Shown: positions 23,087 through 31,229 of the stretch, piece by piece
Position numbering within the stretch: the first letter of the stretch is position 1
Layout: each line of letters starts with the position of its first letter
From: Thermoflexales bacterium
GTDB taxonomy: Bacteria > Chloroflexota > Anaerolineae > B4-G1 > SLSP01
NCBI GenBank assembly: GCA_015486785.1
Contig: WFQZ01000231.1
Coordinates: 1 to 31,555 of the forward strand
DNA: 31,555 nucleotides
Direction: 5' to 3'
Notes under the pieces: model-generated
The model's database searches: none
The model's input: the letters and a program-made list of their open reading frames with translations, nothing else
Told to the model about the DNA's origin: nothing
Made by a program: the position numbers and the translations under genes

Positions 23087-23122
23087 ACGTTCCCTCCGCG
23101 TCATTTAGAGTCTCGTCCCGCG

Positions 23123-24064
23123 TTACGCTTCCACCGGCGATGGCTCTTCCACCAATTCCAGTGCGATGCGATGTTCTGCGGGTATGACATCCAGCACCCG
23201 CACTTTGACCGTTTGGCCGATCTCGTACCGTTCTTGCAGATCGCTGTATTTGGAGCAGCATTTAAGCTCCGAGATGTGCAACAGGCCTTCCAGGCCGGGG
23301 AACAGTTCCACGAATACGCCGAATCGCACCAGCCCGACGACCGTGCCTTCCAGCTCGTCCCCCGGATGCGCCAGGGATTCCACACTGTCCCACGGGTTCT
23401 CCGTCAGCCGCTTGAGGCTCAACCCTACGCGCCGTTGCTCCGGGTCGACGTTGAGGATGATCACTTGCACTTCCTGATCGGTGCTCAGGAAGTCGCGCGG
23501 ATGCCGGACGCGCCCCCAGGAAATCTCGGAGATGTGGATCAGCCCTTCCACCGGGCCGATGTCCACGAAGGCCCCGAATGGCCGCACGCTGGTGACGATG
23601 CCGTTGCAGATGTGCCCCGGTTTGATCCAGTCCGGCCAATCGGGCGGCGCGGGTTGGCAGTTGAGGACGCGCCGCTCTGAGAGCAAGATGCGGTTGCGCA
23701 CCGGTTCGACTTCAATGATGCACAGTTTCATCTTCCGCCCTACGTACTTTTGGAAGATGCTTTCTCGTGCGGTGGGATTGGCGGGGAACGGGTAATCCAG
23801 CAGGTGCGAGGCGGGGATGAAACATTCGCTCCCTCTCCAGTGCGCGATCAGCCCGCCGCGATTGAAACTATCTATCACTAACTCCATCACCGTGTGGTTG
23901 CGGTAAAGTTTTTGAGCTTCTTGCCAGGCCTTGGGCGAGCGGACTATCGCTTCGGACCATTCCCAGGCTCCTGGAGCTTGTCCTACGCTTACGTGGCCTT
24001 CGGTCAGGATTGCTTGCCAATAGTCCTCGCTGGGAGGCGTCTGCGGGGGGATATATTGATTCAT
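23123..24064 (-). CDS. S1-domain RNA-binding protein (ribosomal protein S1-like)
   Basis: A 313-residue protein with three S1 OB-fold repeats at about 56-132, 149-222 and 233-306. The second and third are the most typical (GIVTSVRPFGAFVDIGPVEG and GTVVGLVRFGVFVELFPGLE, each followed by GL[IL]HISE). The first is divergent (VIDSFNRGGLIAHWRGSECF), like the ribosome-binding repeats of short S1 proteins. It may help mRNA binding to the ribosome or be an accessory RNA-binding protein. An AAGGA site precedes the ATG at 24064. It lies between the membrane regulator (11-base gap) and ftsK (36-base gap). Confidence 0.9.
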   Translation of the reverse strand: MNQYIPPQTPPSEDYWQAILTEGHVSVGQAPGAWEWSEAIVRSPKAWQEAQKLYRNHTVMELVIDSFNRGGLIAHWRGSECFIPASHLLDYPFPANPTARESIFQKYVGRKMKLCIIEVEPVRNRILLSERRVLNCQPAPPDWPDWIKPGHICNGIVTSVRPFGAFVDIGPVEGLIHISEISWGRVRHPRDFLSTDQEVQVIILNVDPEQRRVGLSLKRLTENPWDSVESLAHPGDELEGTVVGLVRFGVFVELFPGLEGLLHISELKCCSKYSDLQERYEIGQTVKVRVLDVIPAEHRIALELVEEPSPVEA

Positions 24065-24075
24065 AGTACGTTCCT

Positions 24076-25965
24076 TTATCCTTTATGGTGATGTGAATCT
24101 ATTCCTTCTTGGGCCTTCTTTTCCATTTCGGCGATGATGCGGGCGAGGTTCTGAATTGCCACGCGCTGTTTGCGGTAAAAGTCCGATTCGCTGACCGCCA
24201 GGCGCATTGCCACCTCGCGCACCTTTCGCCCCCTAAGAAACTTTAGCTCAAGAATATTGTATAGCAACCATTCGGGGGCTGTCAACTTGCGTTCGCCGTC
24301 GGGCTTCAGTTGTTCGATGGCTGCGGTCAGCACGGCCCGCAGTCCTTTGATGGTGTTGCCGTCGTATTCGGCGGCGGCTTGCTTCACTACCTCCAGGTCG
24401 CGCAAGGGGTTGTCGGTGAGGCGCGGCCCGCCCCAGTAGTGCGTCAACGCGCTGCGCACCCACTGCGGCAGTTCCGGTGACTCGGCCAGCGTGAAGCCGA
24501 CCGTCGCTTCGCCCTCGTAGCGCAGCAGTTTGCTCCGCCGTTGGATGTCTTGTAACTCCTGCATCAAGGGCGTGAAGGTGCTGAACAAGGCCCGTTGTAG
24601 CAGGCGGTCGGCCAAGGCGGTGCCGGCCTGGAGCAGCAGTTGATCTAGCACCTGGTTTTGTTCGTCGGTTAGTGTGAGCGGCTCGCGGGGCGCACGCACG
24701 CCCACCACGCCCAGCAATTGCGATCCGCTGCGGTCGTAGAGCGGCGTGACCCAGTAGCCGTCCCAGTGCAGGAAGTGGTCTTGGCGGTGGAGGTCGGTGA
24801 CCCGATCCAGCGGCAGGGTGGAAAATTCCTCCGGCGCGATGCGCATATCGCCCCAGATTTCCCAATGACGGCGGTCGTTTTCCAAGATGGCGAAGAAGCC
24901 GCCTTCGCTGTGCAGCAGCTCGCAGATGGCCGCGAGGATGTTTTCCAAGAACTGCTGGAGATCGGCGTAGGTCAACATCCGTTGGCTGAGGGCCTGGACG
25001 CGCTCGACTTCATCCCGCCCCTCACGGTAGAGGGCCAGGTCAATGAGCGGCTTGGCTAACTCAATGCCCAGTTGTGCCAGGATGATGGTGATCGCCAGGA
25101 TGACCATGGAGAAGGTGTATGAGTTCAACCCCATGTGTGATTCCAGCGTCGCGCCCAGGCCGTAGGCGATGGTGGCCAGCAAGGCCGTGGCCGGGCCGCG
25201 CAGCAGAAAGCGCACCAGCCGATGTTTGATCACCCGGTCGGGCGTCAGCGCACCGATGAAGGCGATGCTGTAGGCCATCACCACCAGCATGGTAGCCACG
25301 GCCACGTTCCCCAAGATCAGCAGTAGCCACAGGCTGGCTTTCGGCAGCGTGTGCGGCCATCCAATGAGCAGCAGGTAGGGGAACACGCCCAATGCCGGGG
25401 CGATGAAGCTGGCCGAAAGGTACGCCATCCGCCGCCGGGCCGCGTGCGTGAAACATCGTCGGCGTGCCGTTAGCGTGGTGTGGAATCCCCATAACGTCAC
25501 CGCGACGAAGAGCAGCGCGAAGGGGGTGAAGAGCGGCCCCGGCAGCAGATGCACCGCTCCGGCGGTCGTCGTTGCGCCGTCCACGAGCAGATCGGAAACC
25601 ATCGCCAGCAGGAAGATCACCGCCCCGCCCACGAATCCCGCCGGACGTATCCAGCGCGGGAAGTGCTCGTTGAGCACCGATTGGCGGATGGCGCGGACAA
25701 ATTCCACGTAGAAGGCCGGCGTGAAGGCGATCCCCAGCCACTGCCAGCGGAGCAACGTCTCTGCGCGTGTCGCGCTGGTCGTATCCGCCAACAAGATGTC
25801 CACCAGGTAGACGACGATCACGCAGCCCAACAGCCCGTTGAAGCTCCGCGTGACCCGGCTGTGTCGGTTGTAGATGAGCAGGTAGAGCACCAGACCGAAC
25901 GCCGTAGCTCCGACGCCGGCGGTGAGCACGTCGTTCGCTTTGATCAAAAAGTGCTGCCAATCCAT
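24076..25965 (-). CDS. Membrane sensor with GAF domain and C-terminal HTH (one-component regulator)
   Basis: A 629-residue protein of unusual layout. Residues 1-300 contain about eight hydrophobic helices in the style of histidine-kinase 7TM sensor regions. A coiled segment (EGRDEVERVQALSQRMLTYA) leads to a GAF-like domain at about 330-470. The C-terminal 60 residues hold a helix-turn-helix resembling sigma region 4 (REVAMRLAVSESDFYRKQRV). No kinase, phosphatase or receiver domain is present. The frame opens 47 codons upstream within the GNAT gene; the ATG at 25965, ten bases after that gene's stop, gives the natural N-terminus MDWQHFLIK, although its ribosome site is weak. It may act as a membrane-bound transcription factor; ligand and targets are unknown. 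Confidence 0.8.
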   Translation of the reverse strand: MDWQHFLIKANDVLTAGVGATAFGLVLYLLIYNRHSRVTRSFNGLLGCVIVVYLVDILLADTTSATRAETLLRWQWLGIAFTPAFYVEFVRAIRQSVLNEHFPRWIRPAGFVGGAVIFLLAMVSDLLVDGATTTAGAVHLLPGPLFTPFALLFVAVTLWGFHTTLTARRRCFTHAARRRMAYLSASFIAPALGVFPYLLLIGWPHTLPKASLWLLLILGNVAVATMLVVMAYSIAFIGALTPDRVIKHRLVRFLLRGPATALLATIAYGLGATLESHMGLNSYTFSMVILAITIILAQLGIELAKPLIDLALYREGRDEVERVQALSQRMLTYADLQQFLENILAAICELLHSEGGFFAILENDRRHWEIWGDMRIAPEEFSTLPLDRVTDLHRQDHFLHWDGYWVTPLYDRSGSQLLGVVGVRAPREPLTLTDEQNQVLDQLLLQAGTALADRLLQRALFSTFTPLMQELQDIQRRSKLLRYEGEATVGFTLAESPELPQWVRSALTHYWGGPRLTDNPLRDLEVVKQAAAEYDGNTIKGLRAVLTAAIEQLKPDGERKLTAPEWLLYNILELKFLRGRKVREVAMRLAVSESDFYRKQRVAIQNLARIIAEMEKKAQEGIDSHHHKG

Positions 25966-25975
25966 TCCCAAAGAG

Positions 25976-26509
25976 TCAGGCGATGAGACGTTGGCAGAAG
26001 AAGAGCCTCGTTTCCTGTCCCGGCCATAAGCCATCCTGGAAGCCGCAGAGGGAGAAGTGGTGATGCTGCGCCCAAGCAATCGCCGGTTGAGCTTTGGGGG
26101 GCACATCCAGCCGCAGCGTGATGATCCCCTTGCGCTGTGCCCACTCGCCGACGTGTTGCAGGAGCGAGGTGGCGATTCCCTGCCGCCGGTGCGTGGGGGC
26201 TACGACCAGATCGCTGATGATGGCTTGGCGGTAGTCGGGGCGCAGCGTGAGCGAGATGTAGCCCACGATAGCCCGCGCTTCGCTCGCAACCCAGAACCCA
26301 TCCCGATGCTTCCAGGCGGCCAATCGTTCCTCCGGCGGCGGCAAGAGCGGGAGCCGCTGTTTGCGTGGCAAGCGCACCTCTTGGAACTGCAAGCTCCAGA
26401 ACTTGTGGCCGGAAACCTCGCGCATTTGCCAAGCCGTTTCTGTGTCATACGAAGCGTCTATGGCGGCGCAGAGTGGGAAATCGTCTTCACGAGCTGAACG
26501 AATATGCAT
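25976..26509 (-). CDS. GNAT-family N-acetyltransferase
   Basis: Acetyl-CoA-dependent acyltransferase of 177 residues. The fold begins IRSAREDDFPLCAAID; motif A with the CoA pyrophosphate loop is VVAPTHRRQGIATSLL (about residues 101-116), and the later strand LRLDVPPKAQPAIAWAQHHHF is typical motif B. AAGGAGG lies just before the ATG. It follows the Ig-like gene by 13 bases and precedes the membrane regulator by 10, within the long operon. The acceptor (amine, antibiotic, protein or peptide) cannot be told. Confidence 0.9.
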   Translation of the reverse strand: MHIRSAREDDFPLCAAIDASYDTETAWQMREVSGHKFWSLQFQEVRLPRKQRLPLLPPPEERLAAWKHRDGFWVASEARAIVGYISLTLRPDYRQAIISDLVVAPTHRRQGIATSLLQHVGEWAQRKGIITLRLDVPPKAQPAIAWAQHHHFSLCGFQDGLWPGQETRLFFCQRLIA

Positions 26510-26522
26510 GCAACCTCCTTGC

Positions 26523-27290
26523 TCAAGGCTGTGGCGTTGCTTCGGGCGGGTTGATTTGAACGGGAATGGTACACGTGGTCGTGTTGCCGTAAATATCCAC
26601 CACCACCAGCCGGAAACGGTAGCGGTCGCTCGGCGGATACTTGTCCGGGTCGGAAATGTCCCAATACCCCAAAACCCCGTTTTCCACCGGGATGTTGTAC
26701 TGGGCCACGTCGGTGGGGATGTCGGCGTCGGGGAAGATCACCTCGAATTTGTAGAAGGAGAAGGCATTGACTGTGGCCGTTCCTTGGATTTCGACAACGC
26801 CGGAGAGATCGCTGCCGGCGACCGGCGCGATGATTTGGGCGTTGGGGGAAGGGCAGTTGGGTTGCGTGGCCGGGGCTGCTTCTACCGGCGCCGGGGTGGG
26901 CGTGGGGGTGAGGCTGACCGCCATCACTACGGATGCGGTCATTGCGTTCGTGGTGGTCACCGGGGCCGTGAGGGGCAAGACGGCCTCCGGCGTGGGAGTG
27001 AACAATCCTGCGACCGGAGGCGTCGGCGTGCTGACTTGTTCCGGCACGATGGCCGGAAAGACCAAGATTTTCAGCGACAGTACCAAAAGGCCCAGCGTCA
27101 CAAACAAGCCGCTCATAATCCACGAGCGTGAGGCGCGTTGTTGGTAGATTTCGCGCTCTAGGGAAAATTGCGCGGCGTCGCGCTTCTTTTTGGCCGAAAC
27201 GGCGGCGATGGCGTAGGCCAAGGCCCCGATCAGGCTGACCAGGTAGAGCAGCGAGGCTTGTTGTGCGAGCCAGGCGAGAACGACTTTCAT
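26523..27290 (-). CDS. Membrane-anchored protein with Thr/Pro linker and Ig-like domain
   Basis: A 255-residue protein with two hydrophobic helices near residues 5-32 and 55-80 flanking a basic loop (AKKKRDAAQ), then a Thr/Pro-rich linker (STPTPPVAGLFTPTPEAV, SLTPTPTPAPVEAAP) and an extracytoplasmic domain from residue 143 (CPSPNAQIIAPVAGSDLSG) ending CTIPVQINPPEATPQP. The pattern 'P.AG..LSG.V.I.GTA....F..YK.E' matches bacterial Ig-like domains common in Chloroflexota surface proteins. Cys143 and Cys241 could form a disulfide. Its ATG overlaps the purine phosphorylase stop as ATGA. Function is unknown; a surface-binding or sensor role is possible. Confidence 0.8.
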   Translation of the reverse strand: MKVVLAWLAQQASLLYLVSLIGALAYAIAAVSAKKKRDAAQFSLEREIYQQRASRSWIMSGLFVTLGLLVLSLKILVFPAIVPEQVSTPTPPVAGLFTPTPEAVLPLTAPVTTTNAMTASVVMAVSLTPTPTPAPVEAAPATQPNCPSPNAQIIAPVAGSDLSGVVEIQGTATVNAFSFYKFEVIFPDADIPTDVAQYNIPVENGVLGYWDISDPDKYPPSDRYRFRLVVVDIYGNTTTCTIPVQINPPEATPQP

Positions 27291-28129
27291 AGAGCCTTCA
27301 GCACTCCCTGGACGATTGTTTCCAGGTAAGGCACCAGCACTTTGCCGGTTTCCAACACTTCCTCGTGGGTGGGGCCGGGGAGTCCTTCTTCGTCGGCCAG
27401 GGTGTTGGTGATGCCGGAGATGCCCAGCACGCGGATGCCGCTATGGCGGGCGGCGATCACTTCGGGCACGGTGGACATGCCCACCGCGTCCGCGCCGATG
27501 AGCCGCAGGAAACGCACGTCGGCGGGCGTCTCGAAGCTCGGCCCGGCCAGGCAGATGTACACGCCTTGATGATGCGGGATGCGGGCTTCCAGCGCGACTT
27601 TGGCGGCGATGTCCCTCAGTTCTGGGTCATACGCTTCATTCATGTTGGGGAAGCGCGGCCCGAATTCGTCCAAGTTAGGCCCGCGCAGCGGATTCGCGCC
27701 GGCCATCCCGATCAAGTTGAGGTGGTCGCGCAGGATCATCACTTCGCCCGCGTGGTAGCCTTGGTTGATGCCGCCGGCGGCGTTGGTGACGATCAGCGTT
27801 TCCACGCCCAGCAGCTTCATCACGCGGATGGGGAAGGTGATCTCGGCCATGGAGTAGCCTTCGTAGAAGTGAACCCGCCCTTGCATCACGACCACCGCAT
27901 GCCCTTCGAGGTGTCCCAGCACGAGTCGCCCTTGGTGCCCTTGGACGGTGGACACGGGGAAGTGCGGAATCTCCTGGAAGGGAATCTTGACCGCGTCCTG
28001 GATGGCATCGGCCAGTTGATTGAGTCCCGATCCCAGGATCAGCCCCACCGTGGGGCGGATGTCCGTGCGGGCGCGGATCGCGGCGACGGCTTCGTTGAAT
28101 TGTGACATCGTAAACTGTAGGTGTTCCAT
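27287..28129 (-). CDS. Purine nucleoside phosphorylase
   Basis: Trimeric-type (PNP-II family) enzyme of 280 residues that cleaves inosine or guanosine with phosphate to base plus ribose-1-phosphate. Seen: VGLILGSGLNQLADAI with the phosphate-site Ser, PVSTVQGHQGRLVLG, QGRVHFYEGYS, LIVTNAAGGIN, AGPSFETPA and VGMSTVPEVIAARHSG. The ATG at 28129 is chosen over an earlier frame opening because AAGGAG lies eight bases upstream and MEHLQFTMSQFNEAV is the usual N-terminus. It follows the recombinase by 16 bases. It belongs to purine salvage. Confidence 0.94.
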   Translation of the reverse strand: MEHLQFTMSQFNEAVAAIRARTDIRPTVGLILGSGLNQLADAIQDAVKIPFQEIPHFPVSTVQGHQGRLVLGHLEGHAVVVMQGRVHFYEGYSMAEITFPIRVMKLLGVETLIVTNAAGGINQGYHAGEVMILRDHLNLIGMAGANPLRGPNLDEFGPRFPNMNEAYDPELRDIAAKVALEARIPHHQGVYICLAGPSFETPADVRFLRLIGADAVGMSTVPEVIAARHSGIRVLGISGITNTLADEEGLPGPTHEEVLETGKVLVPYLETIVQGVLKAL

Positions 28130-28145
28130 AGGTAAGCTCCTTATG

Positions 28146-29054
28146 TTAAGATGAAGAAGATTCCCGAAACGCGCGTGGATGCGCACGGTTGTACACTTCA
28201 CGCTTGTGCGGATCGGTAACCTTGGTGTAGATTTGGGTGATGGTGACGTTGGCGTGCCCCAGGAAGTGTTGAATTTCGCGGATGCCCGCGCCCCCGTCCA
28301 GCAGGTGGGTGGCGAAGGTGTGGCGCAGCGTGTGCGGGGAAACTTCCGGCAATCCCGCCTCGCGTGCCCGCCGCCGGATGATGTACCACAATCCTTGGCG
28401 GCTCAGGGGATGGCCCAGGCGGTTGATGAACAGCCGTTGTTCCTTTCTATCGCGCAGCAGGAAGGGCCGTCCTTCCTCCACGTAAAGGCGCAGGCTGGCC
28501 CTGGCTCTCTCGTGGAGCGGGATTTGCCGTTCGCGCTGCCCTTTGCCGTAGCAAGTGACGATGTGCTGCTCCCAATCCACGTCGTGGAGGGTGAGCGCGA
28601 CTGTTTCCGTGGCCCGGATGCCGGTGGCGTAGAGCAGCTCCAGAATGGCGGAATCCCGCAGCCCCAGCGGGGTGCGATCCTGCTCGGTGGTTTCCAACAG
28701 AGTGTTCATCTCCGCTTTGCTCAGCGGATGGGGCAGCCGTTGTCCCACGTGGGGCAGCGGAAGCCACTCCACCAACTCGCGCTCCAGTATTCCCTCGGCG
28801 AAGAGGAAGCTGAGGAATGAGCGCACCGAGGCTACTTTGCGGGTGATGGTGGCGGTGCGATAGTGCCGCTCGCGCAGCAAGGCCGTGAATCGTTGCAGGA
28901 TTTCCGGCGTCAATTGCTCCCAGCGTTCCACTTGCCGGGAACGGGCGAATCGTTGAAATTGCTCCAGATCGCTGCGGTAAGCGGCCAACGTGTTTTCGGT
29001 GTAGCCGCGTTCCACTCGGATGTAAGTTAGATAGTGTTGCAATGTGGGTTCCAT
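28146..29054 (-). CDS. xerD: Tyrosine recombinase, XerC/XerD-like
   Basis: Site-specific recombinase of 302 residues. The N-terminal SAM-like core-binding domain begins LQHYLTYIRVERGYTENTLA; the catalytic domain has all six conserved residues in context: ATGIRATE (Arg), YGKGQRERQI (Lys), SPHTLRHTFATHLL (His and Arg), LGHANVTITQIYTKV (His and Tyr). Length and motifs match XerC/XerD; there is no extra IntI-type patch visible, so it is not an integron integrase. Proteins of this kind resolve chromosome dimers at dif, driven by FtsK, whose gene lies in the same run. XerC versus XerD cannot be settled, so the symbol is tentative. The gene has a good promoter but a weak ribosome site. Confidence 0.9.
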   Translation of the reverse strand: MEPTLQHYLTYIRVERGYTENTLAAYRSDLEQFQRFARSRQVERWEQLTPEILQRFTALLRERHYRTATITRKVASVRSFLSFLFAEGILERELVEWLPLPHVGQRLPHPLSKAEMNTLLETTEQDRTPLGLRDSAILELLYATGIRATETVALTLHDVDWEQHIVTCYGKGQRERQIPLHERARASLRLYVEEGRPFLLRDRKEQRLFINRLGHPLSRQGLWYIIRRRAREAGLPEVSPHTLRHTFATHLLDGGAGIREIQHFLGHANVTITQIYTKVTDPHKREVYNRAHPRAFRESSSS

Positions 29055-29088
29055 AGTTTGGGCCTCATTTTTCCTCAAGCTGGCGATC

Positions 29089-29116
29089 ATTATACGCTGA
29101 CGAGAACGAGAAGCAA
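29089..29116 (-). promoter_or_regulatory. Promoter of the Xer-led operon
   Basis: On the minus strand a perfect TATAAT (29094-29089) lies 16 bases from TTGCTT (29116-29111). Transcription would start near 29082, giving a leader of under 30 bases before the recombinase ATG. It is the only clear promoter seen for the following nine genes. Confidence 0.7.
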
Positions 29117-29189
29117 AGATTTGCTCTGCGCACTTGTGAAATTCATAGTTCCAAGTACACTTCTCCAACGGAATTTGAACGATCATGCT

Positions 29190-29224
29190 CTCTGCGAGGT
29201 GTAAGAGGCGCGGAGCACGCAGAG
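29190..29224 (+). other. Inverted repeat CTCTGCG/CGCAGAG upstream of the kinase gene
   Basis: Seven-base perfect arms at 29190-29196 and 29218-29224 enclose 21 bases, in the 243-base region between the divergent recombinase and kinase genes. It may be an operator or 5' leader stem. No good kinase promoter was recognised nearby. Confidence 0.4.
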
Positions 29225-29242
29225 GAATGATGGGGAAAATCT

Positions 29243-29259
29243 CACGCCTCGGCGGCGTG
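29243..29259 (+). other. Small hairpin CACGCC/GGCGTG in the kinase leader
   Basis: Perfect six-base arms (29243-29248 with 29254-29259) around five bases, 38 bases before the kinase start. It may form in the kinase mRNA leader; no T-run follows. Confidence 0.4.
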
Positions 29260-29297
29260 TGGTGATGATTGCTATCGCTGGATGTTGGGGGGATGAT

Positions 29298-31211
29298 ATG
29301 GAATTGAGAAAAGTCTTGATCTTGGGGGAGGACGAGAGCGTCATTCAGGGGATCGCCGGCTTGTTGCCGGATAAGTACGAGCTGCTGACCTACATTTACG
29401 GGACGGGGACGATCCCGTCCGCGTCCTACGCGCTGGTGGTGGCGATCTTGCCGAGGCAGAAACTGCGCCAGCGGCTTTCGGAGTTGGCGATGGCGTTGGA
29501 ACATCAACCGGTGGTGCTCGTTATCCCCACGCAGCCATCGCTTTCACTGATCAACGCGATGCTGAGTTTGCGTCCCTTGTACGTGCTCAAGTATCCCTAT
29601 CGCGAGTCCGCCGCCCGCCGCGCTCTGGCCGAGGCTTTGCACAAAAGTCATGCCCTCGCTAAGCGATACACTTCCCAGCAGCAATTGGCGGAGACGAATC
29701 GTCAACTGAGCCAGCGGTTACAGGAACTGAATGCTCTGTACACCATCGCCCAAGAGGTCACCTCAACCTTGGACCTGGACGAGGTGCTCAAGCGGATCGT
29801 GGAGGCTTCCATCGGCCTCACCGACACGGAAGAGGGCTTCATCCTGCTGCGCGAAGGGAACAAGCTCTACTTGCGAGCCTCCAAGAACATGGATTCGTCG
29901 GTGGTGCAACGATTGCATACCGTGGTGGTGGACGACATCGCCTGGCAAGTGCTGCGCTCCGGCCGCCCCGTGATGTTGCAGCGGGAAAGCCGCATTGCGA
30001 CCGGTTACCTGGCGCAAGCTCTGCTCTACATCCCCTTGCACACTTCAGGAGACGGCACTATCGGCGTGTTGGGGGTTTTCAATCGCACCAAGCCGGGGAG
30101 TTTCACCGAAAATCACTTGTACACGCTGACCTCAATGGCCGGGTTCGCCTCCGCCGCCGTGGATAATGCGCGGCTCTTTGAGGCGGTGAAGTGGGAACGC
30201 TCGCGTTTGAATGCCATCCTGCGGCACGCTTCGGAGGCGATCTTGGTGGTGGATGAGGAAAATCGTTTGCACCTGTGGAGTCAAACTGCGGCGCAACTGT
30301 TTGACATTCCCGCCGAGGCGATGGGCAAGCCGGTATCCGAGTACATCCGCTATGCCGCGCTGGTGGATTTGTTCAGCCAGGCGGCGGAACATGAACAACG
30401 GCTGCACGCTGAGGTGGAGTTGGAGGATGGGCAAGTCTTCAACGCGCAATTGACGCCCATCAACCGCGTGGGGCGGGTGGTGATTATGCAGGATATTACT
30501 CACCTCAAGGAGTTGGACCGGCTGAAGTCCGAATTTGTCTCCACCGTGTCGCACGACCTGCGCACGCCGTTGACCACCGTGCAAGGATACATCGCCTTGC
30601 TGGATCGGGTCGGTTCGCTGAACGATATGCAGCGCGAATTCATCGGCAAGTCGCTGCACAGCCTCAACCACATCACCGAGTTGATCTCCGATCTGCTGGA
30701 TATTGGGCGCATTGAGGCCGGGTACAATTTGGAAATGCGCCCCTGCCGCATGGATGAAATCATCCGCAAGGCGGCCTCTGTGTATGCCGATACGGTTGAA
30801 CAACGAGAACTGCACCTGGAAGTTGACCTGCCCGATACGCCTTTGTGGGTTCACGGCACGCCGCGCCGCTTGCAACAGGTCGTCGAAAACCTGCTCAGCA
30901 ATGCTATCAAGTACAACCGCTCTCACGGTCGCATCGTCATCCACGCCGAAGCGGATGATCGTCACGTGATCGTGAAGGTGCAGGATACCGGCATCGGCAT
31001 TCCGGTATCCGAGCAGCCCAAGGTCTTCGAGCGGTTCTATCGCGTGCGCAACAACGATACTCAAGATATTGAGGGCACCGGTTTAGGATTGGCCATCGTC
31101 AAATCCGTGATTGAGAAACACAAGGGTCGGGTGTGGGTCGAAAGCACCCCCGGAGAAGGGAGCACCTTCGCCTTTGTTTTGCCTCTCTACACCCCGTCGG
31201 AAGCAAACTGA
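29298..31211 (+). CDS. Soluble sensor histidine kinase (pseudo-receiver, GAF, PAS, HisKA, HATPase)
   Basis: A 637-residue cytoplasmic kinase without membrane helices. Residues 1-120 resemble a receiver domain (VLILGEDES, VLKYPY) but the phospho-acceptor Asp strand reads YALVVAIL, so Asp is replaced. A coiled linker (120-145) leads to a GAF domain at about 145-295, a PAS domain at about 303-400, a HisKA dimerisation helix with phospho-acceptor His419 (VSHDLRTPL), and an HATPase domain with N-box NLLSNAIKYN (Asn535), G1 DTGIGI and G2 GTGLGLAIV. The ATG at 29298 is chosen for its GGGGGGA ribosome site and natural domain start. No separate response regulator gene is in the window, so its target is unknown. 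Confidence 0.92.
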   Translation: MELRKVLILGEDESVIQGIAGLLPDKYELLTYIYGTGTIPSASYALVVAILPRQKLRQRLSELAMALEHQPVVLVIPTQPSLSLINAMLSLRPLYVLKYPYRESAARRALAEALHKSHALAKRYTSQQQLAETNRQLSQRLQELNALYTIAQEVTSTLDLDEVLKRIVEASIGLTDTEEGFILLREGNKLYLRASKNMDSSVVQRLHTVVVDDIAWQVLRSGRPVMLQRESRIATGYLAQALLYIPLHTSGDGTIGVLGVFNRTKPGSFTENHLYTLTSMAGFASAAVDNARLFEAVKWERSRLNAILRHASEAILVVDEENRLHLWSQTAAQLFDIPAEAMGKPVSEYIRYAALVDLFSQAAEHEQRLHAEVELEDGQVFNAQLTPINRVGRVVIMQDITHLKELDRLKSEFVSTVSHDLRTPLTTVQGYIALLDRVGSLNDMQREFIGKSLHSLNHITELISDLLDIGRIEAGYNLEMRPCRMDEIIRKAASVYADTVEQRELHLEVDLPDTPLWVHGTPRRLQQVVENLLSNAIKYNRSHGRIVIHAEADDRHVIVKVQDTGIGIPVSEQPKVFERFYRVRNNDTQDIEGTGLGLAIVKSVIEKHKGRVWVESTPGEGSTFAFVLPLYTPSEAN

Positions 31212-31229
31212 CTAACTTTTGGAGGAATT

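Noticed and set aside
28146..29054. The tyrosine recombinase as the integrase for the attC-like cassette
   Set aside because: It is Xer-sized, lacks a visible IntI-specific insertion, lies 15 kb away and heads a housekeeping-type operon.
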